A DNA stretch of 33,405 nt from an uncultured Lachnospiraceae bacterium (GCA_947623185.1 CANQGL010000020.1:1-33405); one strand, 5' to 3'; counted from the first letter of the stretch, positions 24,259 to 32,955 are shown. Translations and numbers: made by a program. Notes: generated from the letters alone by a model not told the origin.

Positions 24259-25608
24259 ATGGGAAAAGAATTGGTATTTGACTATTCCAAGACTGCCGGT
24301 TTTATCCGTGACGAGGAGATCAGTAATCTGAAAAGCGCGGTACTGGGCGCAAAGGAAGTCCTGACAGGAAAAACCGGAGCCGGAAACGATTACCTTGGCT
24401 GGATCGATCTGCCTGTCGATTACGACAAGGAAGAATTTGCAAGGATCAAGGCGGCGGCGGAGAAGATCAAAAAGGATTCCGACGTTCTGCTGGTGATCGG
24501 GATCGGCGGTTCCTACCTGGGAGCCAGAGCGGCCATCGAATTCCTGTCCCACAGCTTTTATAATGTGCTGCCGAAGGGCGCAAGAAAAACTCCGGAGATC
24601 TATTTTGTAGGCAACAGCATCAGCAGCAAGTACATCAAGGACCTTCAGGATGTGCTGGAAGGAAAGGACTTTTCCATCAACATCATCTCCAAGTCCGGTA
24701 CGACGACGGAACCTGCGATCGCGTTCCGCGTATTTAAGGAAATGCTGATCAAGAAATACGGCCGCGAAGAGGCCAATAAGAGGATCTATGCGACGACGGA
24801 CAAGGCGAGAGGAGCTTTAAAGAGCCTTGCGAACGAGGAAGGCTACGAATCGTTTGTTGTTCCGGACGACGTCGGCGGACGTTTTTCGGTCCTGACGGCT
24901 GTCGGCCTGCTTCCCATCGCGGTCAGCGGAGCGGATATCGACAAATTGATGGAGGGCGCGGCTTATGAGAGAGAGATCGCGCTCGGGGCCGAGTATGAGA
25001 AGAACCCGGCGCTCCTTTATGCGGCCGTTCGCAATATCCTGCTGAGAAAAGGAAAACAGGTCGAGATCGTGGCGAACTACGAACCGAGCCTGCACTACGT
25101 TTCCGAGTGGTGGAAACAGCTTTACGGCGAGAGCGAAGGCAAGGACCAGAAGGGTATTTTCCCGGCGGCAGTCGATCTGACGACCGATCTGCACTCCATG
25201 GGTCAGTTCATCCAGGATGGTGCGCGTATCATGTTCGAGACAGTTCTCGAGGTGGTGGAATCCCCGGCAGAGATCGTTCTGCAGAAAGAGGAAGTGGATA
25301 CGGACGGCATGAATTATCTGGCAGGACAGACCGTGGACTTTGTCAACAAGAGCGCGATGAACGGGACCGTTCTGGCGCATACCGACGGCAGCGTGCCGAA
25401 CCTCATGGTAAAGATCCCGTGCCAGGATGAATTCAGCCTCGGCCAGCTGTTCTACTTCTTTGAATTTGCGTGCGGCGTGAGCGGCTATCTCCTTGGGGTC
25501 AATCCGTTCAACCAGCCCGGAGTTGAAAGCTACAAAAAGAATATGTTCGCGCTCCTTGGAAAACCCGGTTATGAGGAAGCAAGAGCCGAACTGTTAAAGA
25601 GACTGTAG
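24259..25608 (+). CDS. pgi: Glucose-6-phosphate isomerase
   Basis: Cytosolic glycolytic enzyme of 449 residues, the usual length of the Gram-positive type, interconverting glucose-6-phosphate and fructose-6-phosphate. Sugar-phosphate binding motifs [11 protein letters not shown] (~80-90) and [10 protein letters not shown] (~145-154) are present, as is the catalytic Glu region [13 protein letters not shown] and the C-terminal [29 protein letters not shown] lies before the ATG. Strong promoter upstream and terminator downstream make it a single-gene unit. Confidence 0.97.
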   Translation: MGKELVFDYSKTAGFIRDEEISNLKSAVLGAKEVLTGKTGAGNDYLGWIDLPVDYDKEEFARIKAAAEKIKKDSDVLLVIGIGGSYLGARAAIEFLSHSFYNVLPKGARKTPEIYFVGNSISSKYIKDLQDVLEGKDFSINIISKSGTTTEPAIAFRVFKEMLIKKYGREEANKRIYATTDKARGALKSLANEEGYESFVVPDDVGGRFSVLTAVGLLPIAVSGADIDKLMEGAAYEREIALGAEYEKNPALLYAAVRNILLRKGKQVEIVANYEPSLHYVSEWWKQLYGESEGKDQKGIFPAAVDLTTDLHSMGQFIQDGARIMFETVLEVVESPAEIVLQKEEVDTDGMNYLAGQTVDFVNKSAMNGTVLAHTDGSVPNLMVKIPCQDEFSLGQLFYFFEFACGVSGYLLGVNPFNQPGVESYKKNMFALLGKPGYEEARAELLKRL

Positions 25609-25641
25609 TTCGCGTGGAATTGTTCAGACTACATAAAATCG

Positions 25642-25673
25642 GGCGTGCTGTCTGTGGCAGCGCGCCTGTTTTT
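25642..25673 (+). terminator. Rho-independent terminator of pgi
   Basis: Stem GGCGTGCTG/CAGCGCGCC (9 pairs, one G-T) with a 7-base loop, then TGTTTTT. Confidence 0.85.
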
Positions 25674-25734
25674 AGGCTGAAACCTGCGAATGCGGTGTAT
25701 CGTTTGTAAGACGAGAGGGAGTAAATCTGTTATA

Positions 25735-26661
25735 ATGAACCTGCAATTTAAAAGCCTGGCCGCCGAAGACATTCCGGCGCTGACGAAGTACTATGAGAGG
25801 CGGCACGACCGGACCTGCGACAGCGTGATCCTGGACAACTTCCTGTGGGGCGAATACTATGATATCAGGTACTGCGTCCGCAACGACGAAGCGATCCTGT
25901 GGCTGATGGATATTCATGGAAAATATTATGCCGCGCTTCCGGTCTGCGAGAAGGAACTGATCCCGAAATACCTGAAGGAACTGGAGCGGTACTTCAATGA
26001 GGAACTGCATCTTCCGTTGGAGGTCTATCTGGCGGATGAGCCCGCCGTGGAATACCTGCAGCTTCCCGCCGATCGCTACGAGGTGTCGGAACTGCCGGAC
26101 AATCAGGATTACCTTTACGATGCGGAGGCCCTGAAAACTCTTTCCGGGAAAAAGCTCCATAAAAAGAAGAACCACCTGAACAGTTTCCTCCGCGAGTACG
26201 AGGGACGGTTCGAGTACCGGACCCTGACCTGCGAGGACAAGCTGAACATCTGGGGGTTCCTGGACAAATGGCGGGAGCAGAAGGGGCAGGAGGTAGAGGG
26301 ACACCTCGACTATGAAGTCCGCGGGATCCATAAGGTCCTCACGAACTGCGGCCTGCTTGACGTGCGCATGGGCGGTGTCTTCATCGACGGGGCGCTCGAG
26401 GCGTTCTCGATCGGAAGCTACAACAAACGGGAAAAAATGGCGATCATCCATATCGAAAAAGCAAATCCGGAGATCGTCGGCCTCTATCAGTACATCAATC
26501 AGCAGTTTTTGATCCACGGCTTCCCGGAGGCGGAGCTCGTGAACCGGGAGGACGATATGGGCATTCCCGGCCTGCGCCAGGCGAAACAGTCCTACGCGCC
26601 GATCGGATTTGCGAAAAAATACAGGATCAGACAGCTGGGAGCGGAGACGCAGAGAGAATGA
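25735..26661 (+). CDS. DUF2156 family (phosphatidylglycerol lysyltransferase C-terminal-like) protein
   Basis: Soluble protein of 308 residues resembling stand-alone DUF2156/LPG_synthase_C proteins: a double acyltransferase-like (GNAT) fold, with SVILDNFLWGEYYDIRY near the N-terminus, LSGKKLHKKKNHLNSFLREY in the middle and INREDDMGIPGLRQAKQSY-like end (VNREDDMGIPGLRQAK). The membrane flippase part of MprF is absent. It may use aminoacyl-tRNA or acyl-CoA; the substrate is unknown. ATG 25735 was chosen by family N-terminus; the nearest ribosome site (GAGGGAG) is about 15 bases away, longer than ideal. It overlaps the GNAT gene by 4 nt. Confidence 0.82.
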   Translation: MNLQFKSLAAEDIPALTKYYERRHDRTCDSVILDNFLWGEYYDIRYCVRNDEAILWLMDIHGKYYAALPVCEKELIPKYLKELERYFNEELHLPLEVYLADEPAVEYLQLPADRYEVSELPDNQDYLYDAEALKTLSGKKLHKKKNHLNSFLREYEGRFEYRTLTCEDKLNIWGFLDKWREQKGQEVEGHLDYEVRGIHKVLTNCGLLDVRMGGVFIDGALEAFSIGSYNKREKMAIIHIEKANPEIVGLYQYINQQFLIHGFPEAELVNREDDMGIPGLRQAKQSYAPIGFAKKYRIRQLGAETQRE

Positions 26662-27683
26662 TACGCTATTTGGAGACAGAAGAGAAAAACCGCTGCAGGG
26701 CGCTTTGGAACGAGGCGTTTCCGGAGGATTCCGAGGCGTTCTGCGATTATTACTTTGACAAAAAGACAAAAGACAACCGGATCCTGGTGTGCGAGGAGGA
26801 CGGTGAGATCGTTTCCATGCTGCACCGGAATCCGTACCGCATTTTTATGCGCGGAACGGAGACGGAATGCGATTACATCGTCGGCGTGGCGACCGCTGTG
26901 AGCGAGCGCCACAAAGGGCACATGCGGTCCCTGATGATCGCGGCGCTGCACGAGATGCAGAAGGAGAGGATGCCGTTCGTGTTCCTTATGCCCGCGCGGG
27001 AGAGCCTGTACCTGCCGTTTGATTTCCGCTATGTCTTCGACCAGCCGCGCTGGGTCCTTCGCTACGCGCCGCAGATCCGGAAAGAGCCGCTGCACGGGAC
27101 GGAGCTGCTTTCGGAACTGGCGGAATGGCAGAACGCGTGGCTTAAGGGACAGTACGACGTGTTCGCGGTGCGGGATGAGGCATATCTTTCGCGGATGCAG
27201 GAGGAGCTTGAGAGCGAGGACGGAACCTGCCGCCTGATCTATAACGGCGAGAACTTTATAGGGATGGAGAGCGAGTGGGGGCTCGAAAAGCGGGAAATGC
27301 GCTACCTTTACGCCAGTGAGAATTACCGCACGGAGGCGGGAGAGAGACCCGCCGTCATGGCCCGCATCGTATCCCTGCCCGAGTTTATGGGGCCGATCCG
27401 GCTTGCCGGGGACTGCCCGGAAAACGAGATCACGATCGAGCTTGGCGTGCAGGATATGCTGATCCCCTACAATCAGGGGACATGGCTCTGGAAGATCGAT
27501 AAAAACGGTTCGCAGCTCACACAGGAGTCCCGCTTTATGCGGCGCGGGAAAACGCCGGTTTTTACGATCGCGGAGCTCACGCAGTGGCTGTTCGGATACC
27601 GGGAACCGCCGAAGCTGCGCACGCTGCCGCTTGCGGCATACATAGAGCCCTTCCACGGAGTCTTTTTGGACGAAGTGGTCTGA
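26658..27683 (+). CDS. GNAT family N-acetyltransferase (Eis-like)
   Basis: Protein of 341 residues with an N-terminal GNAT domain: the acetyl-CoA loop is in GVATAVSERHKGHMRSLM (about 76-93), followed by FVFLMPARESLYLPFDFRYV. The second half (about 150-340) resembles the second GNAT/SCP2-like part of Eis-type enzymes. Substrate unknown; Eis relatives acetylate amines, including aminoglycosides. It starts in an ATGA overlap with the DUF2156 gene, so the two acyltransferase-fold proteins are made together. Confidence 0.82.
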   Translation: MIRYLETEEKNRCRALWNEAFPEDSEAFCDYYFDKKTKDNRILVCEEDGEIVSMLHRNPYRIFMRGTETECDYIVGVATAVSERHKGHMRSLMIAALHEMQKERMPFVFLMPARESLYLPFDFRYVFDQPRWVLRYAPQIRKEPLHGTELLSELAEWQNAWLKGQYDVFAVRDEAYLSRMQEELESEDGTCRLIYNGENFIGMESEWGLEKREMRYLYASENYRTEAGERPAVMARIVSLPEFMGPIRLAGDCPENEITIELGVQDMLIPYNQGTWLWKIDKNGSQLTQESRFMRRGKTPVFTIAELTQWLFGYREPPKLRTLPLAAYIEPFHGVFLDEVV

Positions 27684-27734
27684 TAACCGTAAATCACCAT
27701 AAAAGAAAAAGCGAAGCGCGGAGAGGAGAACGTT

Positions 27735-28457
27735 ATGACGGAGAGGGAAATTCTGAAACAATGGATCGATGAGAGCAGCAATATCGTGTTTTTCGGCGGG
27801 GCCGGGGTGTCCACGGAGAGCAACATCCCGGATTTCAGAAGCACGGACGGACTGTATAACCAGCAGTACGACTACCCGCCCGAGACGATCCTGAGCCACA
27901 CCTTTTATATGAGGAAACCGGAGGAATTCTTCCGCTTCTACCGGAACAAAATGCTGTTCCCGGACGCCGAACCGAACCGCGCGCACAAGGCGCTTGCGAA
28001 ACTCGAGGCCGAGGGGAAACTGAAAGCCGTTGTGACGCAGAACATCGACGGCCTGCATCAGAAGGCCGGGAGCAAAGAAGTTCTGGAACTGCACGGATCC
28101 GTGCTGCGGAACCACTGCTCGCGCTGCCGGAAGTTTTACGGGATCGACGCGATCCTGGCGTCGAAGGGCGTGCCGAAGTGCGACTGCGGCGGAACGATCA
28201 AGCCCGACGTCGTCCTCTACGAGGAAGGGCTCGATCAGTATACGATCCGCAAGTCGATCGAATATATTGCGAACGCGGAAATGCTGATCATCGGCGGGAC
28301 GTCGTTAACGGTTTACCCGGCGGCGGGCCTGATCGATTATTACAACGGAAATAAGCTCGTGCTGATCAATAAATCCGTCACGCCGATGGATAAGCGGGCC
28401 GATCTTGTCATCAGCGGCCCGATCGGCGAGATCCTCGGGGACGCGGCCGGGGTATAG
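27735..28457 (+). CDS. cobB: Sir2 family NAD-dependent protein deacylase
   Basis: Sirtuin of 240 residues that removes acyl groups from lysine using NAD. The NAD site motifs GGAGVSTESNIPDFRS (21-36) and TQNIDGLHQKAG (101-112), catalytic H120 in LELHGS and zinc ligands C128/C131 and C149/C151 are all present; the second pair is C-x-C, the usual short spacing of this subgroup. GAGGAGA precedes the ATG. It follows two acyltransferase-fold genes by 51 bp with no terminator, so acylation and deacylation functions may share a transcript. The symbol is by general use for bacterial sirtuins. Confidence 0.95.
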   Translation: MTEREILKQWIDESSNIVFFGGAGVSTESNIPDFRSTDGLYNQQYDYPPETILSHTFYMRKPEEFFRFYRNKMLFPDAEPNRAHKALAKLEAEGKLKAVVTQNIDGLHQKAGSKEVLELHGSVLRNHCSRCRKFYGIDAILASKGVPKCDCGGTIKPDVVLYEEGLDQYTIRKSIEYIANAEMLIIGGTSLTVYPAAGLIDYYNGNKLVLINKSVTPMDKRADLVISGPIGEILGDAAGV

Positions 28458-28544
28458 GACCGGGCGGCATAGGGACCCGTGATCCGGCGGACTGCCGGAC
28501 GGCATCTGCGGTGCAAGACGGAGAGCGACAGGGGGAATCGAAAC

Positions 28545-28742
28545 ATGGACTATGAAGTCGGCGATATCGTAAAGCTGAAAAAGCCGCATCCCTGCGGCAG
28601 CCAGGAATGGGAAATTCTGCGCGTCGGAGCGGATTTCAGACTGAAATGCATGGGCTGCGGGCATATGGTGATGGTAACGAGGCGGCTGGTGGAAAAAAAT
28701 ACGCGCGGCCTGCGGAAACCGGACCCCGAAACCGGCAAATAA
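28545..28742 (+). CDS. DUF951 family small protein
   Basis: Basic protein of 65 residues matching DUF951, widespread in Firmicutes: MDYEVGDIVKLKKPHPCGS, WEILRVGADFRLKCMGCGH and a final RRLVEKNTRGL. It has three Cys that may bind metal (PCGS, CMGC). Function unknown; often near genes for replication or ribosomal proteins, here directly ahead of the rpsF operon. AGGGGG lies 9 bases before the ATG; longer upstream frame rejected. Confidence 0.9.
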   Translation: MDYEVGDIVKLKKPHPCGSQEWEILRVGADFRLKCMGCGHMVMVTRRLVEKNTRGLRKPDPETGK

Positions 28743-28765
28743 AGGGAAATTAAGCGAAAAAACGC

Positions 28766-28794
28766 TTGCAATTCTGTTCGTTTTTTGATATGAT
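28766..28794 (+). promoter_or_regulatory. Promoter of the rpsF-ssb-rpsR operon
   Basis: TTGCAA (28766-28771), 17 bp spacer, TATGAT (28789-28794). It lies just after the DUF951 stop. Confidence 0.8.
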
Positions 28795-28819
28795 GTGTAT
28801 CTGTGACAGATTAATCCTT

Positions 28820-28844
28820 GCTCCCGTTACTGAAAGGCGGGGGC
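28820..28844 (+). promoter_or_regulatory. Hairpin in the rpsF leader, possible S6:S18 autoregulatory site
   Basis: Stem GCTCCCG/CGGGGGC with an 11-base loop in the 5' leader of rpsF, ending 10 bases before the ribosome site. Many bacteria control this operon through an S6:S18 complex binding the leader; this position fits, but the consensus was not confirmed by eye. Confidence 0.4.
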
Positions 28845-28871
28845 CAGAGACCACAAGGAGGGAAAGATTCT

Positions 28872-29162
28872 ATGAACAAATACGAATTGGCTGTCGTTCT
28901 CAGCGCGAAGCTTGAGGATGACGAAAGGGAAGCCGCTCTCGAGAAAGTAAAGGGCTATATCGCCCGTTACGGCGGAACGGTTACCGACGTGGATGACTGG
29001 GGCAAAAAGAGACTTGCCTACGAGATCCAGAAGATGAAAGAGGGATTCTACTATTTCATCCATTTTGAAGGCGATTCCAACTGCCCGAACGAGGTCGAGA
29101 GCCACGTCCGGATCATGGAGCCGGTAATTCGTTATCTGTGCGTGAAACAGGACGCAGAGTAA
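28872..29162 (+). CDS. rpsF: 30S ribosomal protein S6
   Basis: Protein of 96 residues of the small ribosomal subunit, binding S18 in the central platform. Recognised from MNKYELAVVLSAKLEDDER, DDWGKKRLAYEIQKMKEGFY and the end of the domain RIMEPVIRYLCVKQ. AAGGAGG (28855-28861) precedes ATG 28872. First gene of the conserved rpsF-ssb-rpsR order. Confidence 0.98.
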   Translation: MNKYELAVVLSAKLEDDEREAALEKVKGYIARYGGTVTDVDDWGKKRLAYEIQKMKEGFYYFIHFEGDSNCPNEVESHVRIMEPVIRYLCVKQDAE

Positions 29163-29178
29163 AAGAAAGTGTGATTAT

Positions 29179-29667
29179 ATGAACAGAGTTATCCTTATGG
29201 GAAGATTGACAAGAGACCCGGAAGTGCGTTACTCGCAGGGCGAGCGTTCGATGGCGATCGCGCGCTATACGCTTGCCGTGGACCGCAGAGGCCGCAGGAA
29301 TCAGGACGGCGATCAGGGTCAGACCGCAGATTTCATCAACATCGTGGCGTTTGACCGCGCCGGTGAATTCGCCGAGAAATATTTCCGGCAGGGGATGCGG
29401 GTCCTGGTTTCCGGGAGACTTCAGACCGGAAGCTATACAAATAAGGATGGCCAGAAAGTTTATACCACAGATGTGATCGTTGACGATCAGGAGTTTGCGG
29501 ACAGCAAGAACCAGAACGCCGGTGGAGACAACTACGGCGGCGGTTACGGCGGCGGAAACCGCGGAAGCTATCAGCAGACGTCCAGGCCCGCTCCGTCGAA
29601 CGCGATCGGCGACGGGTTCATGAATATTCCGGATGGAGTCGAGGATGAAGGACTTCCATTCAATTAA
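29179..29667 (+). CDS. ssb: Single-stranded DNA-binding protein
   Basis: Protein of 162 residues with an OB fold (about 1-108: [38 protein letters not shown]), a Gly/Asn/Gln-rich flexible linker ([11 protein letters not shown]) and the partner-binding acidic tip DEGLPFN. Coats ssDNA in replication and recruits repair proteins. The ribosome site is weak, and coupling to rpsF is likely. Confidence 0.97.
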   Translation: MNRVILMGRLTRDPEVRYSQGERSMAIARYTLAVDRRGRRNQDGDQGQTADFINIVAFDRAGEFAEKYFRQGMRVLVSGRLQTGSYTNKDGQKVYTTDVIVDDQEFADSKNQNAGGDNYGGGYGGGNRGSYQQTSRPAPSNAIGDGFMNIPDGVEDEGLPFN

Positions 29668-29690
29668 ACGAACAGGAGGGAAATGTTAAA

Positions 29691-29960
29691 ATGGCATTCA
29701 ACAATAAAGACGGCAAATCCGATTCACCCAGACCAAGAAGAGGCGGGATCCACAGAAGAAAGAAAGTCTGCGTGTTCTGCGGCGAGAAGAGCGGTGAGAT
29801 CGACTACAAGGACGTAAACAAACTGAAGAGATACGTCTCCGAGAGAGGAAAGATCCTTCCGAGAAGGATCACCGGCAACTGCGCGAAGCACCAGAGAGCG
29901 CTTACCGTAGCCATCAAGAGAGCAAGACACATTGCCCTTATGCCGTATACCTGCGAATAA
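29691..29960 (+). CDS. rpsR: 30S ribosomal protein S18
   Basis: Protein of 89 residues, partner of S6. The N-terminal [18 protein letters not shown] has a CxxC-containing zinc-type variant (CVFC), and the core has [19 protein letters not shown] and [27 protein letters not shown] precedes the ATG. Confidence 0.98.
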   Translation: MAFNNKDGKSDSPRPRRGGIHRRKKVCVFCGEKSGEIDYKDVNKLKRYVSERGKILPRRITGNCAKHQRALTVAIKRARHIALMPYTCE

Positions 29961-29975
29961 TTCCAAGTATTCAGA

Positions 29976-30005
29976 GACCCCGGACCAATGCGGCCGGGGT
30001 CTTTT
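29976..30005 (+). terminator. Terminator of the rpsF operon
   Basis: Perfect 8 bp stem GACCCCGG/CCGGGGTC followed by TTTT. Confidence 0.88.
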
Positions 30006-30040
30006 CCAAGGTTGGGTCTACTCAAATCTATAAAAAGCTA

Positions 30041-30069
30041 TTGAAAATTTTCAGATAGGGGCATATAAT
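30041..30069 (+). promoter_or_regulatory. Promoter of the antitoxin RNA
   Basis: TTGAAA (30041-30046), 17 bp spacer, TATAAT (30064-30069). No protein follows; the transcript would begin near 30076 and end at the terminator at 30162. Confidence 0.82.
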
Positions 30070-30075
30070 AGATAC

Positions 30076-30162
30076 AGGAACAACCACCTCTACAAGAGGT
30101 TGGCCTGTTGAAGAATAGAAAATCCACCCTTGAACTGGTCAAAGTATACAAGGGTGGTTTTT
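30076..30162 (+). ncRNA. Antitoxin RNA of a type I toxin-antitoxin module (RatA/RNA II-like)
   Basis: A ~87 nt RNA inferred from a strong promoter and a strong terminator with no coding content. Its 5' part has a small hairpin (CCTC/GAGG around 30087-30098) and an ACCACCTC (30083-30090) complementary to the GAGGTGGT that contains the toxin's ribosome site. It is convergent with the toxin gene and shares its terminator stem, so the 3' ends of the two transcripts overlap too. The arrangement is that of Fst/RNA II and TxpA/RatA loci. Confidence 0.7.
30124..30162. terminator. Bidirectional terminator shared by toxin and antitoxin transcripts
   Basis: Stem CCACCCTTG/CAAGGGTGG with a 16-base loop, followed by TTTTT on the plus strand and ATTTTC on the minus strand. 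Confidence 0.85.
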
Positions 30163-30176
30163 CTTAACGAAAAACG

Positions 30177-30260
30177 CTACTGACTTATCAAAATGATAAA
30201 GGTCAGCAATGCGAGAATGAACATTCCAAAGGCCATCAGGTCTTTAAAATCGAATCTCAT
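30177..30260 (-). CDS. Holin-like type I toxin peptide
   Basis: Membrane peptide of 27 residues, too short for usual gene finding. After a short charged start (MRFDFKDLM) it is one hydrophobic helix, FGMFILALLTFIILI, ending in SQ. This matches the small holin-like toxin family (Hol_Tox, PF16935), related to TxpA, BsrG and Fst peptides that damage the membrane when not silenced. GGGAGG lies 8 bases before the ATG in a leader with a hairpin (CCTACATAGG region). A minus-strand promoter stands ~70 bp upstream and the convergent antitoxin RNA lies 3' of the gene. Confidence 0.83.
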   Translation of the reverse strand: MRFDFKDLMAFGMFILALLTFIILISQ

Positions 30261-30329
30261 CCGCACCACCTCCCACCTATGTAGGATGGAAGGCCAACAC
30301 CCTGCAGTGACATGATTGTTCCCATTCTT

Positions 30330-30358
30330 ATCCTACCACAGTTTAAGGAATCTTTCAA
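30330..30358 (-). promoter_or_regulatory. Promoter of the toxin gene
   Basis: Minus-strand TTGAAA (30353-30358), 17 bp spacer, TAGGAT (30330-30335). The sequence from here to 30291 resembles the antitoxin promoter region read in its own direction: same -35, same spacing, then GGAACAAYCA and GTTGGCCT. Confidence 0.75.
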
Positions 30359-30421
30359 TGTGGAAAAATCCTGTTTTCGGAAGTCCGGGGTTTTTTAAAA
30401 CATTTCCCGGCGGTGAAGAGT

Positions 30422-32920
30422 ATGAAAGAACAGAACGTTCCCGCGCGCATCAGGGTGCGCGGCGCAAGAGTACACAACCTGAAAAACGTAGACGTGGATA
30501 TCCCTTTAAATAAGATCGTAGGCATCGCGGGCGTTTCCGGTTCCGGAAAGTCGTCCCTGGCGCTGGGCGTTCTGTACGCGGAGGGATCCAGACGGTATCT
30601 GGAATCCCTGTCCACCTATACCAGACGGCGCATGACGCAGGCGGAAAAGGCGCAGGTCGACGAGGTCCTGTATGTTCCGGCCGCGCTGGCCCTGCGGCAG
30701 CGTCCCGGCGTTCCGGGGATCCGCAGCACCTTCGGGACGGGAACGGAGCTCCTAAACAGCCTGCGTCTGATGTATTCGCGGCTTGCCTCCCACCGTTGCC
30801 CGAACGGACACTACCTGCCGCCCTCCCTGAATGTGGCGGCCGGAAAGGAGCTGGTCTGTCCGGAGTGCGGAGAGCACTTCTACGCCCCGGGCGCGGAGGA
30901 ACTGGCGTTCAACTCCACGGGCGCCTGCCGGTGCTGCGACGGGACCGGGACCGTGCGGACCGTGGATGAGTCCACGATCGTTCCGGACGATTCCCTCACC
31001 ATCGACGAGGGCGCGGTCGCTCCCTGGCAGACCCTTATGTGGTCGCTCATGAAGGACATTGCGAGGGATCATGTGGGAGTCCGCACCGACGTCCCGTTCC
31101 GGGATCTGACCGAGCGGGAGAAAGACCTTGTCTTTCACGGCCCCGCGAAGAAGTATCATATGCTTTACCATAACGAAAAGACCAACACCGCGGGCGAGAT
31201 GGATTTCACCTATTTTAACGCGATCTATACCGTCGAAAACGCGCTCTCGCATGTGAAGGACGAAAAAGGGATGAAGCGCGTGGAGAAGTTTTTGAAGATC
31301 GGCCCCTGCCCCGAATGCGGCGGCAGCAGGCTGTCGGAGAGCGCCCGCGCGCCGAGGCTGCGGGGGATCTCCCTGGCGGATGCGTGCCGGATGACGCTGG
31401 CGGACCTTGTCGAATGGGTGGACGGCGTTCCCGACTCGCTCCCGGAGGAGATGCGGCCGATGGCGTTAAGCATCTGCGAGTCGTTTCAGCATGTCGCGAA
31501 GCGGCTGACGGACCTGGGACTCTCCTATCTGACGCTCGATCGGGAGGCGTCGACGCTTTCCACGGGCGAACGGCAGAGGATGCAGCTGGCCCGCGCCGTG
31601 CGGAACCGCACCACGGGCGTACTGTATGTGCTGGACGAGCCGTCCATCGGTCTGCACCCGGTCAACATCGAGGGCGTGACCGGCGTGATGGACGATCTGA
31701 TCGCGGATGGGAATTCGGTCATCTTGGTCGACCACGACACGACGATCCTTTCTCACGCCGACTGGCTGATCGAGATGGGGCCGGAGGCCGGGGCAAACGG
31801 TGGAACCGTGATAAACGAAGGGACGGTCCGCGAGACCATGGACAACCCGGACTCCCGCATCGGCGGATTCCTGTCCGGGGAAGCAAAGATCGATCTGCGC
31901 AGGGGACTGCGGCGGGAAGAACTGTTTTCTCTTGGGGAGATCCGCATGGAGACTTCGCAGATCCACACCGTACAGCCGCTTACGGCCGTTTTCCCGAAGG
32001 GCCGGCTGATCGCGGTCACGGGCGTGTCGGGATCGGGTAAGACCACGATGATCCTTGAGAGCCTGATCCCCGCGCTGGAGGCGGCGACAAAGGACGAAAA
32101 GCTTCCGGGGCATGTAAAGAAGATCGAAGCGGAGGGCATCCGCTCCGTAAAACTGATCGACGCCGCGCCGATCGGCATCAATGTGCGGTCCACGGTCGCG
32201 ACGTACGCCGACGTGCACGACGAGCTGCGCAAGGTCTACGCGAGGACCGCGGATGCGAAGAAACGCGGATATAAGGCCGGAGACTTTTCCTACAACACCG
32301 GAAAACTGCGGTGCCCGGTCTGCGACGGGACGGGCGTTATCAGTCTTGACGTACAGTTTTTGCCGGACGTGGACATCCCGTGCCCGGACTGCCGCGGTTC
32401 CCGCTACGCAAAAGAGGCTTATCTGGTCCGGCGCACGCCGAAAAAAGGCGCGGAGGCGTATTCCCTGCCCGAACTGATGGATATGAGCGTGGACGAAGCG
32501 ATGGACGTCTGCGCGGATCTGCCGAACGTCTATAAAAAGTTAAGCATCCTGCATGAACTTGGGCTGGGATACCTTACGCTGGGCGAGGAGACGCCCAGCC
32601 TGTCCGGCGGCGAGGCGCAGCGTCTAAAGCTGGCCGGTGAGATGGGACGGGGACAGGAGGACACGGTATTTGTCTTCGACGAGCCGACGATCGGACTGCA
32701 CCCGCTGGATGTGCAGACGCTCCTTTCGGTATTCCGGAGGCTGACCGACAGCAAGGCGACGGTGATCGTGATCGAACATGACACGGATGTGATACGGAAC
32801 GCCGATTACTGCATCGATATGGGCCCGGGAGGCGGCATCCACGGCGGACGGATCATAGCCTGCGGGACGCCGGAAGAGATCAAAGCGAATAAAGACAGCG
32901 TTACGGGACGGTATCTGTGA
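30422..32920 (+). CDS. UvrA-like ABC ATPase lacking the UvrB-binding domain
   Basis: Cytosolic tandem ABC-ATPase of 832 residues, about 100 shorter than UvrA. Walker A motifs GVSGSGKSS (~K43) and GVSGSGKTT (~K540), signatures LSTGERQR and LSGGEAQR, and Walker B motifs YVLDEPSIGLHP and FVFDEPTIGLHP are intact. Zinc-type CxxC pairs are seen at CPECG/CRCCDGTG and CPVCDGTG/CPDCRGSRY. Between MYSRLASHRCP and the FNSTGACRCC block only about 40 residues remain where UvrA carries its UvrB-binding domain, so it cannot act as standard UvrA. Related short UvrA paralogues are linked to drug tolerance (DrrC type) or have no known role. The first signature reads STG, not SGG. ATG 30422 follows GGTGAAG closely; GTG 30413 is an alternative. 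Confidence 0.88.
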   Translation: MKEQNVPARIRVRGARVHNLKNVDVDIPLNKIVGIAGVSGSGKSSLALGVLYAEGSRRYLESLSTYTRRRMTQAEKAQVDEVLYVPAALALRQRPGVPGIRSTFGTGTELLNSLRLMYSRLASHRCPNGHYLPPSLNVAAGKELVCPECGEHFYAPGAEELAFNSTGACRCCDGTGTVRTVDESTIVPDDSLTIDEGAVAPWQTLMWSLMKDIARDHVGVRTDVPFRDLTEREKDLVFHGPAKKYHMLYHNEKTNTAGEMDFTYFNAIYTVENALSHVKDEKGMKRVEKFLKIGPCPECGGSRLSESARAPRLRGISLADACRMTLADLVEWVDGVPDSLPEEMRPMALSICESFQHVAKRLTDLGLSYLTLDREASTLSTGERQRMQLARAVRNRTTGVLYVLDEPSIGLHPVNIEGVTGVMDDLIADGNSVILVDHDTTILSHADWLIEMGPEAGANGGTVINEGTVRETMDNPDSRIGGFLSGEAKIDLRRGLRREELFSLGEIRMETSQIHTVQPLTAVFPKGRLIAVTGVSGSGKTTMILESLIPALEAATKDEKLPGHVKKIEAEGIRSVKLIDAAPIGINVRSTVATYADVHDELRKVYARTADAKKRGYKAGDFSYNTGKLRCPVCDGTGVISLDVQFLPDVDIPCPDCRGSRYAKEAYLVRRTPKKGAEAYSLPELMDMSVDEAMDVCADLPNVYKKLSILHELGLGYLTLGEETPSLSGGEAQRLKLAGEMGRGQEDTVFVFDEPTIGLHPLDVQTLLSVFRRLTDSKATVIVIEHDTDVIRNADYCIDMGPGGGIHGGRIIACGTPEEIKANKDSVTGRYL

Positions 32921-32955
32921 CAGGATGCCGTGAGCGAACGCGGCGAAAGACAGAA

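Larger units (their letters stand above)
30077..30322. repeat. Inverted repeat of promoter and leader sequences bounding the toxin-antitoxin module
   Basis: The antitoxin RNA begins with GGAACAACCA (30077-30086) and GTTGGCCT (30099-30106). The toxin mRNA begins, on the minus strand, with GGAACAATCA (30313-30322) and GTTGGCCT (30291-30298). Each lies 7 bases after its -10 box, so the two ends are diverged inverted copies. Confidence 0.65.

Noticed and set aside
25731-25736. TATAAT overlapping the DUF2156 start codon, possible leaderless promoter
   Set aside because: No -35 at 16-18 bp, and transcription would begin inside the gene.
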